Below, piece after piece: positions 25,696-34,206 of a stretch of 64,000 nt of DNA. This DNA comes from Congzhengia sp045635085. Lineage in GTDB: Bacteria > Bacillota > Clostridia > UBA1381 > UBA9506. Positions within the stretch are counted from its first letter, which is position 1. Every line of letters starts with the position of its first letter. The stretch spans positions 124,001 to 188,000 of the forward strand of contig JAZRBM010000013.1 of assembly GCA_045635085.1 (NCBI GenBank). Direction: 5' to 3'. The notes under the pieces are model-generated. The model worked only from the letters and a program-made list of their open reading frames with translations, did not search any database and had not been told where the DNA came from. The translations under genes were made by a program, and so were the position numbers.

Positions 25696-26967
25696 ATGTT
25701 TGCAGATACAGCTACTATAACTGTTAAAGCAGGAAATGGTGGAAATGGATTAGTTTCTTTTCATAGAGAAAAATATGTCGCTGCCGGCGGCCCTGATGGC
25801 GGTGATGGGGGACATGGCGGCGATGTTATTTTAACTGTCGATCCGCAAATGACAACCCTTTATGATTTCCGTCATAAAAGAAATTATAAGGCAGGAAACG
25901 GCGAAGACGGAAAAGCAAAGAAATCATTTGGAAAAAACGGTGAAACATTATATATAAAAGTCCCCGCAGGAACCTTGGTTAAAGATGCAGAAAGCGGAAA
26001 AATTATTGCCGATTTAAAAGTGAGCGGCGATGAGTTTGTAGCTGCTAAAGGTGGCAAGGGAGGATTTGGTAATACACATTTTGCAACTCCCACGAGACAG
26101 GTTCCGAAATTTGCAAAACCGGGACAAAAGACAAAAGAAAGAGAACTGGTTTTAGAATTAAAGCTCTTAGCTGATGTTGGTCTTGTTGGCTTTCCGAATG
26201 TTGGAAAATCTACACTTTTGTCAGTTACAAGCAGCGCCCGTCCTAAAATTGCAAATTACCATTTCACAACACTTGAGCCAAATCTTGGTGTAGTTAATGC
26301 TAAAGATGCCGGTAATTTTGTAATGGCAGATATTCCTGGTATTATAGAAGGTGCAAATACAGGCATAGGTCTTGGACACGAGTTTTTAAGACATATAGAG
26401 AGGACAAGACTTTTATTGCACGTTGTAGATGTGTCAGGAATTGAGGGTAGAAACCCGATTGAAGATTTTGATATTATTTGCAGCGAGATGGAAAAGTTTA
26501 ACTCAGAACTTTCTAAAAAGCCGCAGATTGTTGTTGGAAATAAAACAGATATTGCCTGCGATGAAAATATTGTAAAAGAATTTGAAAAAGAAATAAAGAG
26601 CAGGGGATATGAAATTTATTTGATATCTGCTGCTGCCCACGTTGGTACAGATGAGCTTATGAAAATAGTAGCAGGAAAGCTAAAAGATATCCCTGTTCCT
26701 GAATTTAATGTTGAGGAAGATGACTTTGAAAGCATTAAAGAACTTGGGGATAATTTCAGCGTCGAAAAACGTGGTGATGAGTATTATGTTGAAGGTGAGT
26801 TGATACTCAAGATTATCGACAGCACTAACTTTGAAGATTATGAATCTTTGCAGTTTTTCCAAAACGCTCTTCGTTCTGCTGGTGTTATAAAAGCGCTAGA
26901 AGATAAAGGGATTGAAGAGGGAAATACAGTTAAAATGTATGATATCGAATTCGATTTCGTGTTTTAG
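25696..26967 (+). CDS. obg: GTPase Obg/CgtA
   Basis: A ribosome-associated GTPase involved in large-subunit assembly and stress control. The Gly-rich Obg fold (1-158; AGNGGNGLVSF, GGPDGGDGGHGGDV) precedes the G domain (G1 GFPNVGKST, G3 DIPGIIEGA, G4 NKTD), and a C-terminal OCT domain (about 345-423) completes the Gram-positive form. The start is ATG 25696, 5 nt after GGAGG (25686-25690). It is followed by ispE. Confidence 0.97.
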   Translation: MFADTATITVKAGNGGNGLVSFHREKYVAAGGPDGGDGGHGGDVILTVDPQMTTLYDFRHKRNYKAGNGEDGKAKKSFGKNGETLYIKVPAGTLVKDAESGKIIADLKVSGDEFVAAKGGKGGFGNTHFATPTRQVPKFAKPGQKTKERELVLELKLLADVGLVGFPNVGKSTLLSVTSSARPKIANYHFTTLEPNLGVVNAKDAGNFVMADIPGIIEGANTGIGLGHEFLRHIERTRLLLHVVDVSGIEGRNPIEDFDIICSEMEKFNSELSKKPQIVVGNKTDIACDENIVKEFEKEIKSRGYEIYLISAAAHVGTDELMKIVAGKLKDIPVPEFNVEEDDFESIKELGDNFSVEKRGDEYYVEGELILKIIDSTNFEDYESLQFFQNALRSAGVIKALEDKGIEEGNTVKMYDIEFDFVF

Positions 26968-26976
26968 GAGTGCATT

Positions 26977-27822
26977 ATGGACTTTAAAGCATACGGAAAA
27001 ATCAACCTTTCATTAGATATAACAGGACTTTTGGAGAATGGTTATCACAGTGTTTCTATGGTTATGCAGCCGGTAGAATTGTGTGATATTGTTTCTATAG
27101 AGAAATTATCGTCAAAAGAAATTATAGTTACAACGAACAATGAAAATATCCCAAATGGCAAGGACAACCTTGCTTATAAGGCTGCTCAATTAATGATAGA
27201 AAAATATAAACTTTGCCACGGCTTTGACATTAAAATAACAAAGAACATACCACTGTCAGGCGGAATGGCAGGCGGAAGTACTGATGCTGCTGCGGTAATG
27301 TGTGGAATAAACAAGATTTGCGTACTCGGTAAGACTGAAGACGAACTAATGGAATTGGGTGTGACTTTAGGAGCAGACATTCCTTTTTGCATTAAAGCAA
27401 AACCGTCGCTTGCAGAGGGTATTGGAGAAAAACTGACGAATATAACTGGATTAAGTAAAAATTTATATATACTTTTGGTTAATCCTAATATTTTTATAAG
27501 CACAAAAGAAATTTACAATCGAATTGATGAAGATAAATGCTATAATCACATCGACAATGATGCCTTGATTTTGGCTCTTAAAAACCGAGATTTAGATGCT
27601 GCTCGTTCTAATATGAAAAATGTAATGCAGACAGTTACAAGCAAAATTTGTCCCGAAATCGATGAAATAATAAAAAAGCTTTATCAAAAGGGTGCAAAAG
27701 TAGCCCTTATGAGTGGCAGCGGGGCAACATGCTATGGTGTATTTGAAGATGAAAATGCAGCACGCCTTGCACAAAATGAATTTAAGGACTATTTTACTGC
27801 AATAACAAATCCAGTTGAATAA
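26977..27822 (+). CDS. ispE: 4-diphosphocytidyl-2-C-methyl-D-erythritol kinase
   Basis: A GHMP kinase of the MEP isoprenoid pathway, so precursors for the ispA product are made by the non-mevalonate route. The ATP-binding PLSGGMAGGSTDAAA is near residue 90 and the C-terminal GHMP motif MSGSGATCYG near 246. At 281 residues it is of normal size. It lies 9 nt after obg. Confidence 0.95.
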   Translation: MDFKAYGKINLSLDITGLLENGYHSVSMVMQPVELCDIVSIEKLSSKEIIVTTNNENIPNGKDNLAYKAAQLMIEKYKLCHGFDIKITKNIPLSGGMAGGSTDAAAVMCGINKICVLGKTEDELMELGVTLGADIPFCIKAKPSLAEGIGEKLTNITGLSKNLYILLVNPNIFISTKEIYNRIDEDKCYNHIDNDALILALKNRDLDAARSNMKNVMQTVTSKICPEIDEIIKKLYQKGAKVALMSGSGATCYGVFEDENAARLAQNEFKDYFTAITNPVE

Positions 27823-27834
27823 AAGGAGAAAATT

Positions 27835-28419
27835 ATGAAAAAGACAAAAATCATCACATCGTTAATTTTAGTTTTCGTTATGACGCTTTGCTTTTGCGCA
27901 TGCGGAGGACAAAAAAATACAGAAGAGGGGATAGAAAAAGTGGATAATACTTTAGTAAAAATCACAATGGAAGATGAAAGCGAAATTGTTATTGAGTTAC
28001 TGCCGGAGTACGCACCTATGTCAGTAGAATTTTTCTTAGAACTCGTGAAAGACAAGTACTATGACGGTCTGGTTTTTCACAGAGCAGTAGAGGGCTTTAT
28101 GATTCAGGGTGGCTCACCTAATGGTGATGGTATCGGAGGATGCGGAAGAACTGTTAAGGGAGAATTTGCAAGTAATGGTATTGAAAACGGACTTTCTCAT
28201 AAGCGTGGCGTTGTTTCGTTTGCAAGAACAAACGTAAAAGATTCTGCCAGTGGCCAGTTCTTTATAATGCATGATGATGGCGAATTCCTAGATGGTGAAT
28301 ATGCTGCATTCGGCAGAGTTATAAAGGGTATGGATGTAGTGGATAAAATTGCTATAATGCCAACGTCTAATGAAATACTCATTGATAAACCAGTTATTAA
28401 AACTGTCAGAGTGCTATAA
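27835..28419 (+). CDS. Cyclophilin-type peptidyl-prolyl isomerase, lipoprotein
   Basis: A proline isomerase exported and probably lipid-anchored. Residues 1-22 form a lipoprotein signal ending FCAC (Cys23), followed by a short linker and a compact bacterial cyclophilin domain (about 42-194) with FHRAVEGFMIQGG, GVVSFART, SGQFFIMHDD and FGRVIKGMDVVDKI. The lipobox is not ideal (Phe at -3), so anchoring is likely but not certain. Cotranscribed downstream of ispE (12 nt). Confidence 0.92.
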   Translation: MKKTKIITSLILVFVMTLCFCACGGQKNTEEGIEKVDNTLVKITMEDESEIVIELLPEYAPMSVEFFLELVKDKYYDGLVFHRAVEGFMIQGGSPNGDGIGGCGRTVKGEFASNGIENGLSHKRGVVSFARTNVKDSASGQFFIMHDDGEFLDGEYAAFGRVIKGMDVVDKIAIMPTSNEILIDKPVIKTVRVL

Positions 28420-28475
28420 TAAATTAGAAAAAATTATCCAAATATGAATATTTTTCATAAAAATGCAAAAAATAC

Positions 28476-28504
28476 TTGAACAATATAAAATTTTGATGTA
28501 TTAT
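28476..28504 (+). promoter_or_regulatory. Predicted promoter of gap
   Basis: TTGAAC (28476-28481) and TATTAT (28499-28504) are separated by 17 nt, about 45 nt before the gap start; AGGAGG follows. Confidence 0.5.
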
Positions 28505-28549
28505 ATTATTTGATAATAAAATATCAATATATTTAGGAGGAATTCCATT

Positions 28550-29563
28550 ATGTCAGTAAAAGTTGCAATTAACGGTTTCGGCCGTATCGGTCGTCTTGCG
28601 TTCAGACAGATGTTCGGCGCAGAAGGTTACGAAGTAGTAGCTATCAACGACTTAACAGACCCTAAGATGTTAGCACATCTTTTAAAGTATGACTCTTCAC
28701 AGGGCAGATACGATGGTCACACAGTTGAAGCAGGCGAAAATTATATTGTAGTTGACGGCAAGAAAATCATCATTTATTCAGAACCAAAGGCAGCAGACCT
28801 ACCATGGGGAGATATCGGTGTTGACGTTGTTTTAGAATGCACAGGTTTCTACTGCTCAAAAGAAAAGTCACAGGCTCACATTGATGCTGGTGCAAAGAAA
28901 GTTGTTATTTCTGCTCCTGCAGGTAACGACCTTAAGACAATCGTTTTCTCTGTAAACGAAGATACACTTACAGCTGATGATACAATTATCTCTGCTGCAT
29001 CATGTACAACAAACTGCTTAGCTCCTATGGCTAAGGCATTAAACGACTATGCTCCTATTCAGTCAGGTATTATGTCTACAATCCACGCTTACACAGGCGA
29101 CCAGATGATTTTAGACGGTCCTCACAGAAAGGGCGACTTAAGACGTGCAAGAGCAGGTGCAGTTAACATTGTTCCTAACTCAACAGGTGCTGCTAAAGCT
29201 ATCGGTTTAGTTATTCCTGAACTTAATGGTAAACTCATCGGTTCAGCTCAGCGTGTTCCAGTTCCAACAGGTTCAACAACAATCTTGACAGCTGTAGTAA
29301 AAGGCAAAGACGTAACAAAAGAAGGCATCAACGCTGCTATGAAAGCTGCATCATCTGCATCTTTTGGTTACAACGAGGAAGAAATCGTATCATCTGATGT
29401 TATCGGTATCACATACGGTTCATTGTTTGATGCAACACAGACAATGGTTTCAAAGGTAGCTGACGATTTATATGAAGTACAGGTTGTTTCATGGTATGAT
29501 AACGAAAACTCATACACAAGCCAGATGGTTAGAACAATCAAATACTTTGCTGAATTAAACTAA
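28550..29563 (+). CDS. gap: Glyceraldehyde-3-phosphate dehydrogenase, type I
   Basis: The glycolytic oxidising enzyme. The NAD-binding NGFGRIGRLAFRQM at the N-terminus, the active-site SAASCTTNCLAP with Cys152, and the C-terminal WYDNENSYTSQMVRTI are diagnostic; 337 residues is standard. Codon use appears strongly biased toward a small set (GAA, ACA, GCT), as for highly expressed genes. It is monocistronic, with its own promoter and terminator. Confidence 0.98.
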   Translation: MSVKVAINGFGRIGRLAFRQMFGAEGYEVVAINDLTDPKMLAHLLKYDSSQGRYDGHTVEAGENYIVVDGKKIIIYSEPKAADLPWGDIGVDVVLECTGFYCSKEKSQAHIDAGAKKVVISAPAGNDLKTIVFSVNEDTLTADDTIISAASCTTNCLAPMAKALNDYAPIQSGIMSTIHAYTGDQMILDGPHRKGDLRRARAGAVNIVPNSTGAAKAIGLVIPELNGKLIGSAQRVPVPTGSTTILTAVVKGKDVTKEGINAAMKAASSASFGYNEEEIVSSDVIGITYGSLFDATQTMVSKVADDLYEVQVVSWYDNENSYTSQMVRTIKYFAELN

Positions 29564-29574
29564 TTCATTAATTT

Positions 29575-29606
29575 ACACCCCAAGAAAATCTTGGGGTGTT
29601 TTTTTA
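29575..29606 (+). terminator. Terminator after gap
   Basis: The 11-bp stem ACACCCCAAGA (29575-29585) pairs with TCTTGGGGTGT (29589-29599); a T-tract follows. Confidence 0.9.
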
Positions 29607-29690
29607 TGCTTCTTTTTAACCTATAACTTTATTTTCTGTGGAATAATTTTTTTGTTGAGATTTCGCACAGAAATTGATTTGGGGATAAAG

Positions 29691-29717
29691 AAAAAAGGTA
29701 AAGTTTATCACTTTACC
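29691..29717 (-). terminator. Terminator of the small membrane protein gene
   Basis: On the minus strand GGTAAAGT/ACTTTACC forms an 8-bp stem with a 5-nt loop, followed by TTTTTT. The rest of 29600-29766 shows no gene. Confidence 0.7.
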
Positions 29718-29766
29718 CAATACCTAAACACATATTTCTTTTAATTAATAAAACACGACCTATTCT

Positions 29767-30096
29767 TTATAAATTGATAATCCCCATTTTTTCTAATGCT
29801 ACAAGAATTAATCCAAAAATCAAACCTAAAACAACTATTAATAATCTTTGCTTTAATATCCCTTTACTGTCATTTGCTCTATTCTCATCCAACCAATATC
29901 TATTAAACCCTACTCTTTTAACAATTCCTGCACTAAGCATTTTATGCATTCTATCAGGGTCAAGCAAGTTTTGTCCATCAGGAAATAACTCTGCTTTAGT
30001 TACAGCATTTTCCTTTGAGAGTGCGTTCAACTCCCTAAATCGTTCATAATATTTGGTAAAAGTATCATCCAGCATTTTTTTATATAAATCTGCCAT
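29767..30096 (-). CDS. Small protein with C-terminal membrane segment, unknown function
   Basis: A 109-residue hypothetical protein. Residues 1-75 are charged and helical, with a segment (AVTKAELFPDGQNLLDPDRMHKML then IVKRVGFNRYWLDE) that could be a small winged-helix-like fold. Residues 81-101 form a single hydrophobic helix, so the protein should be a tail-anchored membrane protein. ATG 30096 is chosen because GGAGAG lies 8 nt upstream; the longer in-frame start has no such site. It lies in the accessory interval between gap and nadK. I do not recognise the family. Confidence 0.65.
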   Translation of the reverse strand: MADLYKKMLDDTFTKYYERFRELNALSKENAVTKAELFPDGQNLLDPDRMHKMLSAGIVKRVGFNRYWLDENRANDSKGILKQRLLIVVLGLIFGLILVALEKMGIINL

Positions 30097-30346
30097 TATA
30101 TATCTCTCCAATCTTTTGTTTTCTACATAAATTATAGCAAAAACACACTCTAAAGTCAACACTTTTACCGATTTTCAGCAATGTGCCTGTTGTGGTATGC
30201 TACTTCTGTTGGGTATCCCCGAAGGAGGTAAAAACGACACTTTTGACCATTTACCTCTTTATGCTTATTTAATTTTTTTAAAACTATGGCTTTTAAATGC
30301 TAAAATCAATAAAAAAGTAGTGTCGGAAAATCTTCGGCATTTTTCC
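30097..30346. other. Non-coding accessory interval left of the DUF559 unit
   Basis: No gene is evident. An imperfect 12-bp stem (30319-30330 with about 30341-30352, one mismatch) around TCTTCGGCAT can be drawn. The remainder is A+T-rich with no promoter that I trust. Confidence 0.4.
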
Positions 30347-30358
30347 AACACTTATAAA

Positions 30359-30408
30359 AAGGCTCCCTTGTGTAAAGGGAGCTGTCAACGGAGTTGACTG
30401 AGGGATTG
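30359..30408. repeat. Left inverted repeat of the DUF559 unit
   Basis: A 50-nt element with two hairpins: GCTCCCTT/AAGGGAGC (30362-30369 with 30375-30382) and GTCAAC/GTTGAC (30384-30389 with 30393-30398). Its first 26 nt and last 13 nt are identical to the reverse complement of the right repeat. It overlaps the 3' end of the DUF559 gene and encodes its last residues (QSLSQLR). Weaker similarity continues outward to about 30347. Confidence 0.8.
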
Positions 30409-30753
30409 TTTGACTTCATTATTAATAATCATACATACTCCCTCAAAGTTTTTGCTTATATCAAGATTTGATATTCTTATAACTTTTAATCCATATTGTT
30501 CTAGAAACTCTGTTCTCAAAGTATCTTTTTCTATTCCTTTATCTTCATAATGCTGCGAGCCATCCAATTCAATAACAAGCTTTGCTTTCGCACAGTAAAA
30601 ATCGACAATATATTTTCCTATAACTTTCTGTCTTATAAACCTGATAGGGTATTCTCTTAAGTAATCATACCAAAGGTGCTTTTCTTCTTTTGTCATATTC
30701 TTTCGTAGTGTTTTTGCAAGTGGTACAATTTCTTTGTTGTGTTTGTAGTCCAT
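30385..30753 (-). CDS. DUF559 domain protein, predicted Vsr-like endonuclease
   Basis: A 122-residue protein of the DUF559 family, related to the very-short-patch-repair and restriction-endonuclease fold. Key segments are LAKTLRKNMTKEEKHLWYDYLR (residues 12-33), RFIRQKVIGKYIVDFYC (38-54) and the catalytic-type KLVIELDGSQHYE with a following RTEFLEQYGLKVIRI. The Asp in VDF, Glu and Asp of IELDGSQH are the likely metal ligands. ATG 30753 has GGAGGG 7 nt upstream; that site lies in a palindrome arm. The gene is enclosed by inverted repeats, which suggests a mobile or repeat-associated nuclease. Activity is inferred, not known. Confidence 0.88.
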   Translation of the reverse strand: MDYKHNKEIVPLAKTLRKNMTKEEKHLWYDYLREYPIRFIRQKVIGKYIVDFYCAKAKLVIELDGSQHYEDKGIEKDTLRTEFLEQYGLKVIRISNLDISKNFEGVCMIINNEVKQSLSQLR

Positions 30754-30759
30754 TACAAT

Positions 30760-30851
30760 CCCTCCGAGTTACTTCGCAACCCACCTCCCGTCTTGCCTCA
30801 TTTGATGCGTAGCATTAAGGGAGGGGAACCACACAAAGTGTGGTGGAGGGA
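30760..30851. repeat. Nested palindrome upstream of the DUF559 gene
   Basis: TCCCTCC (30760-30766) pairs with GGAGGGA (30845-30851), with inner CCTCCC/GGGAGG and ACCACAC/GTGTGGT hairpins. On the minus strand the outer arm contains the DUF559 ribosome binding site, so the fold could hide it. Confidence 0.7.
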
Positions 30852-30853
30852 TA

Positions 30854-30934
30854 AAGGCTCCCTACCGTTACGGCAAGAACCAATCCCTCAGTCAAACCTT
30901 CGGTTTGCCAGCTCCCTTTACACAAGGGAGCCTT
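30854..30934. repeat. Right palindromic element of the DUF559 unit
   Basis: An 81-nt unit with perfect 10-bp ends, AAGGCTCCCT and AGGGAGCCTT. Its part 30881-30934 is the inverted copy of the left repeat. The middle hairpin differs in sequence (CAAACC/GGTTTG at 30893-30898 and 30902-30907) yet still pairs over 6 bp. A further partial copy, AAGGGAGGCTTTTT, follows at 30936-30949. Confidence 0.8.
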
Positions 30935-31108
30935 CAAGGGAGGCTTTTTGATAGTGTTTTCTTGTGGATTATATTATCATTTTTGATGCTTTTAGTCAAC
31001 ACAATCAGCTTTTCACAAATAATTATATATTAACATTAAAATCTTTTTGAGATTTCAACGAAAATTTCATTTCACAGAAAATCGAGTTATAGGCTTTTTA
31101 AAAAAAAC

Positions 31109-31137
31109 TTGCTTATTTTGTATTTTTATAATATACT
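31109..31137 (+). promoter_or_regulatory. Predicted promoter of nadK-argR-recN
   Basis: TTGCTT (31109-31114) and TATACT (31132-31137) are separated by 17 nt, 42 nt before the nadK ATG. The stretch 30960-31108 upstream is A+T-rich and shows no gene. Confidence 0.5.
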
Positions 31138-31179
31138 GTATGTAAAGTGTGCATAATTATAAATTTTGAGGTGAGGTAT

Positions 31180-32022
31180 ATGAATATACTTCTTGTGACA
31201 AACGAACAAAAGGATAAAGGTTTTGTTTTGACAAATGAAATCGTAAATTTAATTGCAGAAAGGGCAAATGTTTTTCTCGAACAAACATTGAAGGATAAGG
31301 CCATATCAGGAGTCAGTTATATATCAGAAAACGATTATGAAAAAATTGACATTTTTTTGGTTTTAGGCGGAGACGGAACACTCCTTTCTGTTGCGAAAAT
31401 TGCATCTAAGTATCAAATACCTGTAGTTGGTGTTAATTTGGGCAGACTTGGGTTTTTATCAGAAATTGAAAAAAATGATATAAGCAAAGACTTAGACAAG
31501 CTCTTGTCAGGGGACTTTGAAATACAAAAGCGAATGATGCTTTCTGCAAGTTTTGAGAGAGAAGAGGGCGATTGTGCGCTTAATGATATTGTAATAACAC
31601 GTGAAAATTCCTTGCTTAAGATACTGGAATTTGATGTATATTTAGATGATGAGTTTGTAGACCATTTTATGGCAGATGGAATTATAATATCAACTCCGAC
31701 TGGTTCTACTGCATATTCTTTATCCGCAGGCGGGCCAATAGCTGATCCCTCGATGGATATTATGATAATAACGCCGATTTGTCCTCACAAAATGTACTCA
31801 AGAACAATTATTGTGCCGAGCGACAAAAAAGTTACAATTATAAACCGCTCAACTGATGGATCTCGTGCGGTAGTTGCAGCAGACAGCAAAATGACTGGCA
31901 AAATAGCAAGTGGAGAAGCTGTTGTTATAAAAGCTGCTCAAAATAAATTTAAGCTTATCAAACTGCATGGTTTTAAATTCTTTAGTGCATTGCATGATAA
32001 GTTGATTAAGAAGGAGAACTAA
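31180..32022 (+). CDS. nadK: NAD kinase
   Basis: Phosphorylates NAD to NADP. The signature LVLGGDGTLLS is near residue 65, GVNLGRLGFLSE near 88 and the conserved TPTGSTAYSLSAGGP near 170. At 280 residues it is normal. ATG 31180 is chosen for the GAGGTGAGG at 31169-31176 in preference to the GTG at 31147. It begins a nadK-argR-recN unit, an order conserved in many Bacillota. Confidence 0.96.
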   Translation: MNILLVTNEQKDKGFVLTNEIVNLIAERANVFLEQTLKDKAISGVSYISENDYEKIDIFLVLGGDGTLLSVAKIASKYQIPVVGVNLGRLGFLSEIEKNDISKDLDKLLSGDFEIQKRMMLSASFEREEGDCALNDIVITRENSLLKILEFDVYLDDEFVDHFMADGIIISTPTGSTAYSLSAGGPIADPSMDIMIITPICPHKMYSRTIIVPSDKKVTIINRSTDGSRAVVAADSKMTGKIASGEAVVIKAAQNKFKLIKLHGFKFFSALHDKLIKKEN

Positions 32023-32023
32023 G

Positions 32024-32479
32024 ATGAAATTAAGCAGACATTCAAAAATTCTTGATTTGATCGCAAAATACAATATTGATACGCAGGAAGAACTTGCAAA
32101 AAAATTGTCAGAAGATGGGTATAATGTAACTCAGGCAACAGTTTCAAGAGATATTAAAAATTTAAAGCTTGTTAAGGTTTTAGATGATAGTGGTGTTTAT
32201 AAATATGCCCAGAGCGGAGGCAAAGAAACTGCAGCGTCGGATAAAAATCTAAATTCCATACTTGTAAATTCTGTAGTAAGCATTGACTATGCCTTAAATA
32301 CTGTAGTAATTAAGACGCACGCTGGTATGGCTCAGGCTGTAGGTTTTGTAATTGATTCTATGGGAATTGATGAAATTTTAGGTTGTGTTGCAGGAGACGA
32401 CACGATTCTTTGTATAACGAGAAGCGAAAAAACAGCTGCCTACCTGGTTGACAAAATTAATTTGTTAGTAAGAAGCTGA
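32024..32479 (+). CDS. argR: Arginine repressor ArgR/AhrC
   Basis: Hexameric arginine-dependent regulator of arginine synthesis and catabolism. An N-terminal winged helix (residues 1-70; RHSKILDLIAKYNIDTQEELA, ATVSRDIKNLKL) and a C-terminal arginine-binding and oligomerisation domain (80-151; GMAQAVGFVIDSMGIDEILGCVAGDDTILCI) are complete. The usual GT-rich GTDT-like motif is replaced by the AGDDT form, which is common. It starts 1 nt after the nadK stop. Confidence 0.96.
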   Translation: MKLSRHSKILDLIAKYNIDTQEELAKKLSEDGYNVTQATVSRDIKNLKLVKVLDDSGVYKYAQSGGKETAASDKNLNSILVNSVVSIDYALNTVVIKTHAGMAQAVGFVIDSMGIDEILGCVAGDDTILCITRSEKTAAYLVDKINLLVRS

Positions 32480-32499
32480 TTTATGAAAGGGTTGTTGTT

Positions 32500-34161
32500 A
32501 TGCTCTTTAATTTAAGCATAGAAAATTTTGCGTTAATTGAAAAGGCTGATATAAACTTTAGTGATGGTTTTAGTGTTCTGACAGGTGAAACGGGAGCAGG
32601 AAAATCTATTTTAATCGGCTCTTTAAATATGCTCCTTGGAGAGCGTGTTTCAAAGAATTTAATACGTAGCGGTAAAGATTATGCCTTTGTTGAGGGTCTG
32701 TTTTATATAGACGAAAATGTTAAAAAAGATCTGGCGGAATTTGATGTTGTACCTGATGAAGATAACAGTATTATTATTTCAAGAAAATTAACCTGCGACG
32801 GAAAAAACATATGTAAAGCAGGCGGAAAAACTGTGCCTGTGTCGATTTTGAGAGATATTGGGAGGAGTTTGATTAATATTCATGGACAACATGACAATCA
32901 GGCACTTTTGGACGCGAAACAACACATATACTTTTTAGACGCATATTGCACTAATAATAAAGACGAAATAGAACTTTTTGGAGCATATAAAAGCATATAT
33001 GAAGAATTAATTACATCTCAACACCGGTTAGAAGAATTTAATATTGACGAAAATGAAAAGATGAGAAAAATTGATCTTCTACAGTTTGAGATAGACGAGA
33101 TTAATTCTGCAAATTTGGTTATTGGCGAAGAGGAAGAATTAAAATCAAAAAGAAATATTGTAAAAAATAAAGAGGGATTTATTAAAAACTATTCAGCAGC
33201 TCTTTCTGTTCTTTATGAAAATGATGACGTAACTGCATATAATTTAATCTCACAATCACTTCGTTTTGTTGATAAATCATCAGATGAAACGTCGGCTTTG
33301 CTTTCTGAAAAAATAAACGACATATTGTATAGTATAGAGGATGTTACATTAGACATCAGGCATCAACTTGATAAAATAAGCTTTGATGATATCTCGCTGG
33401 ATGAAATTGAAGAAAGGCTTGATCTCATTTATCGTTTGAAGAGAAAGTATGGTAACACCGAGGAAGAAATTTTAAAATATTGCAAAAATGCTGAAAACGA
33501 ACTTGAAAAAATAACGCTTATTGATACAAAAAGAGCAGAACTTGAAGAAAAAATAAAAGACTTGAGTGAAAAAGGATTAAAACTTGCAAAAAATATAAGT
33601 AATGTTCGCAAAAAAAATGCACTGATCATTGAAAAAGAGATAAATTCACAACTTGGCGACCTTAATATGGAAGGTGCTCATTTTAAGATATTATTTTCTG
33701 AATGTGAGCTTTCCAAAAATGGTATTGACAAAGTTGAATTTATGATTTCGACAAATTTTGGAGAACCCGAAAAACAGCTTACGAAAATAATTTCTGGCGG
33801 AGAATTGTCAAGAATTATGCTCGCAATGAAAAATGTCTTAACTGATGGTGACAATGCAAAGACGCTGATTTTTGATGAAATTGATACGGGAATAAGCGGA
33901 GTTACTGCGGGTAAGGTTGCTAAAAAAATGACAGAAATAGCAAAGAAAAAACAAGTAATATGTGTTACGCATCTTCCGCAAATTGCAGCCCTTTCAGATA
34001 ACCACTATAAGATTTTGAAAAGCAGCGACAAAGTCAAAACAAACACCAGCGTTATAAAACTCGGCAATGAGGAGAAAGTCGCACAGATAGCATATATGAT
34101 AAGTGGCGATGCAAGCTCAAAGACTTCGCTGGCGCAGGCTGAAGAAATGATAAAAAAATAA
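32500..34161 (+). CDS. recN: DNA repair protein RecN
   Basis: An SMC-like ATPase acting early in double-strand-break repair. The Walker A GETGAGKSILIGSL lies near residue 30, a long coiled coil spans about 150-370, the ABC signature is ISGGELSRIMLAM, and the Walker B LIFDEIDTGISG is near residue 460. Length 553 is typical. The argR-recN pairing is conserved in Bacillota. It ends in a terminator overlapping the stop. Confidence 0.96.
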   Translation: MLFNLSIENFALIEKADINFSDGFSVLTGETGAGKSILIGSLNMLLGERVSKNLIRSGKDYAFVEGLFYIDENVKKDLAEFDVVPDEDNSIIISRKLTCDGKNICKAGGKTVPVSILRDIGRSLINIHGQHDNQALLDAKQHIYFLDAYCTNNKDEIELFGAYKSIYEELITSQHRLEEFNIDENEKMRKIDLLQFEIDEINSANLVIGEEEELKSKRNIVKNKEGFIKNYSAALSVLYENDDVTAYNLISQSLRFVDKSSDETSALLSEKINDILYSIEDVTLDIRHQLDKISFDDISLDEIEERLDLIYRLKRKYGNTEEEILKYCKNAENELEKITLIDTKRAELEEKIKDLSEKGLKLAKNISNVRKKNALIIEKEINSQLGDLNMEGAHFKILFSECELSKNGIDKVEFMISTNFGEPEKQLTKIISGGELSRIMLAMKNVLTDGDNAKTLIFDEIDTGISGVTAGKVAKKMTEIAKKKQVICVTHLPQIAALSDNHYKILKSSDKVKTNTSVIKLGNEEKVAQIAYMISGDASSKTSLAQAEEMIKK

Positions 34162-34194
34162 ATGGTATAGCTTTTGCTATACCATTTATTTTTT
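34160..34194 (+). terminator. Terminator after recN
   Basis: The 12-bp stem AAATGGTATAGC (34160-34171) pairs with GCTATACCATTT (34176-34187) and is followed by ATTTTTTT. It may also end the convergent secDF. Confidence 0.85.
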
Positions 34195-34206
34195 TATTTT
34201 AAATTA

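Noticed and set aside
29575..29599. Possible riboswitch after gap
   Set aside because: The structure is a single GC-rich stem with a T-tract immediately after the stop, an ordinary terminator.
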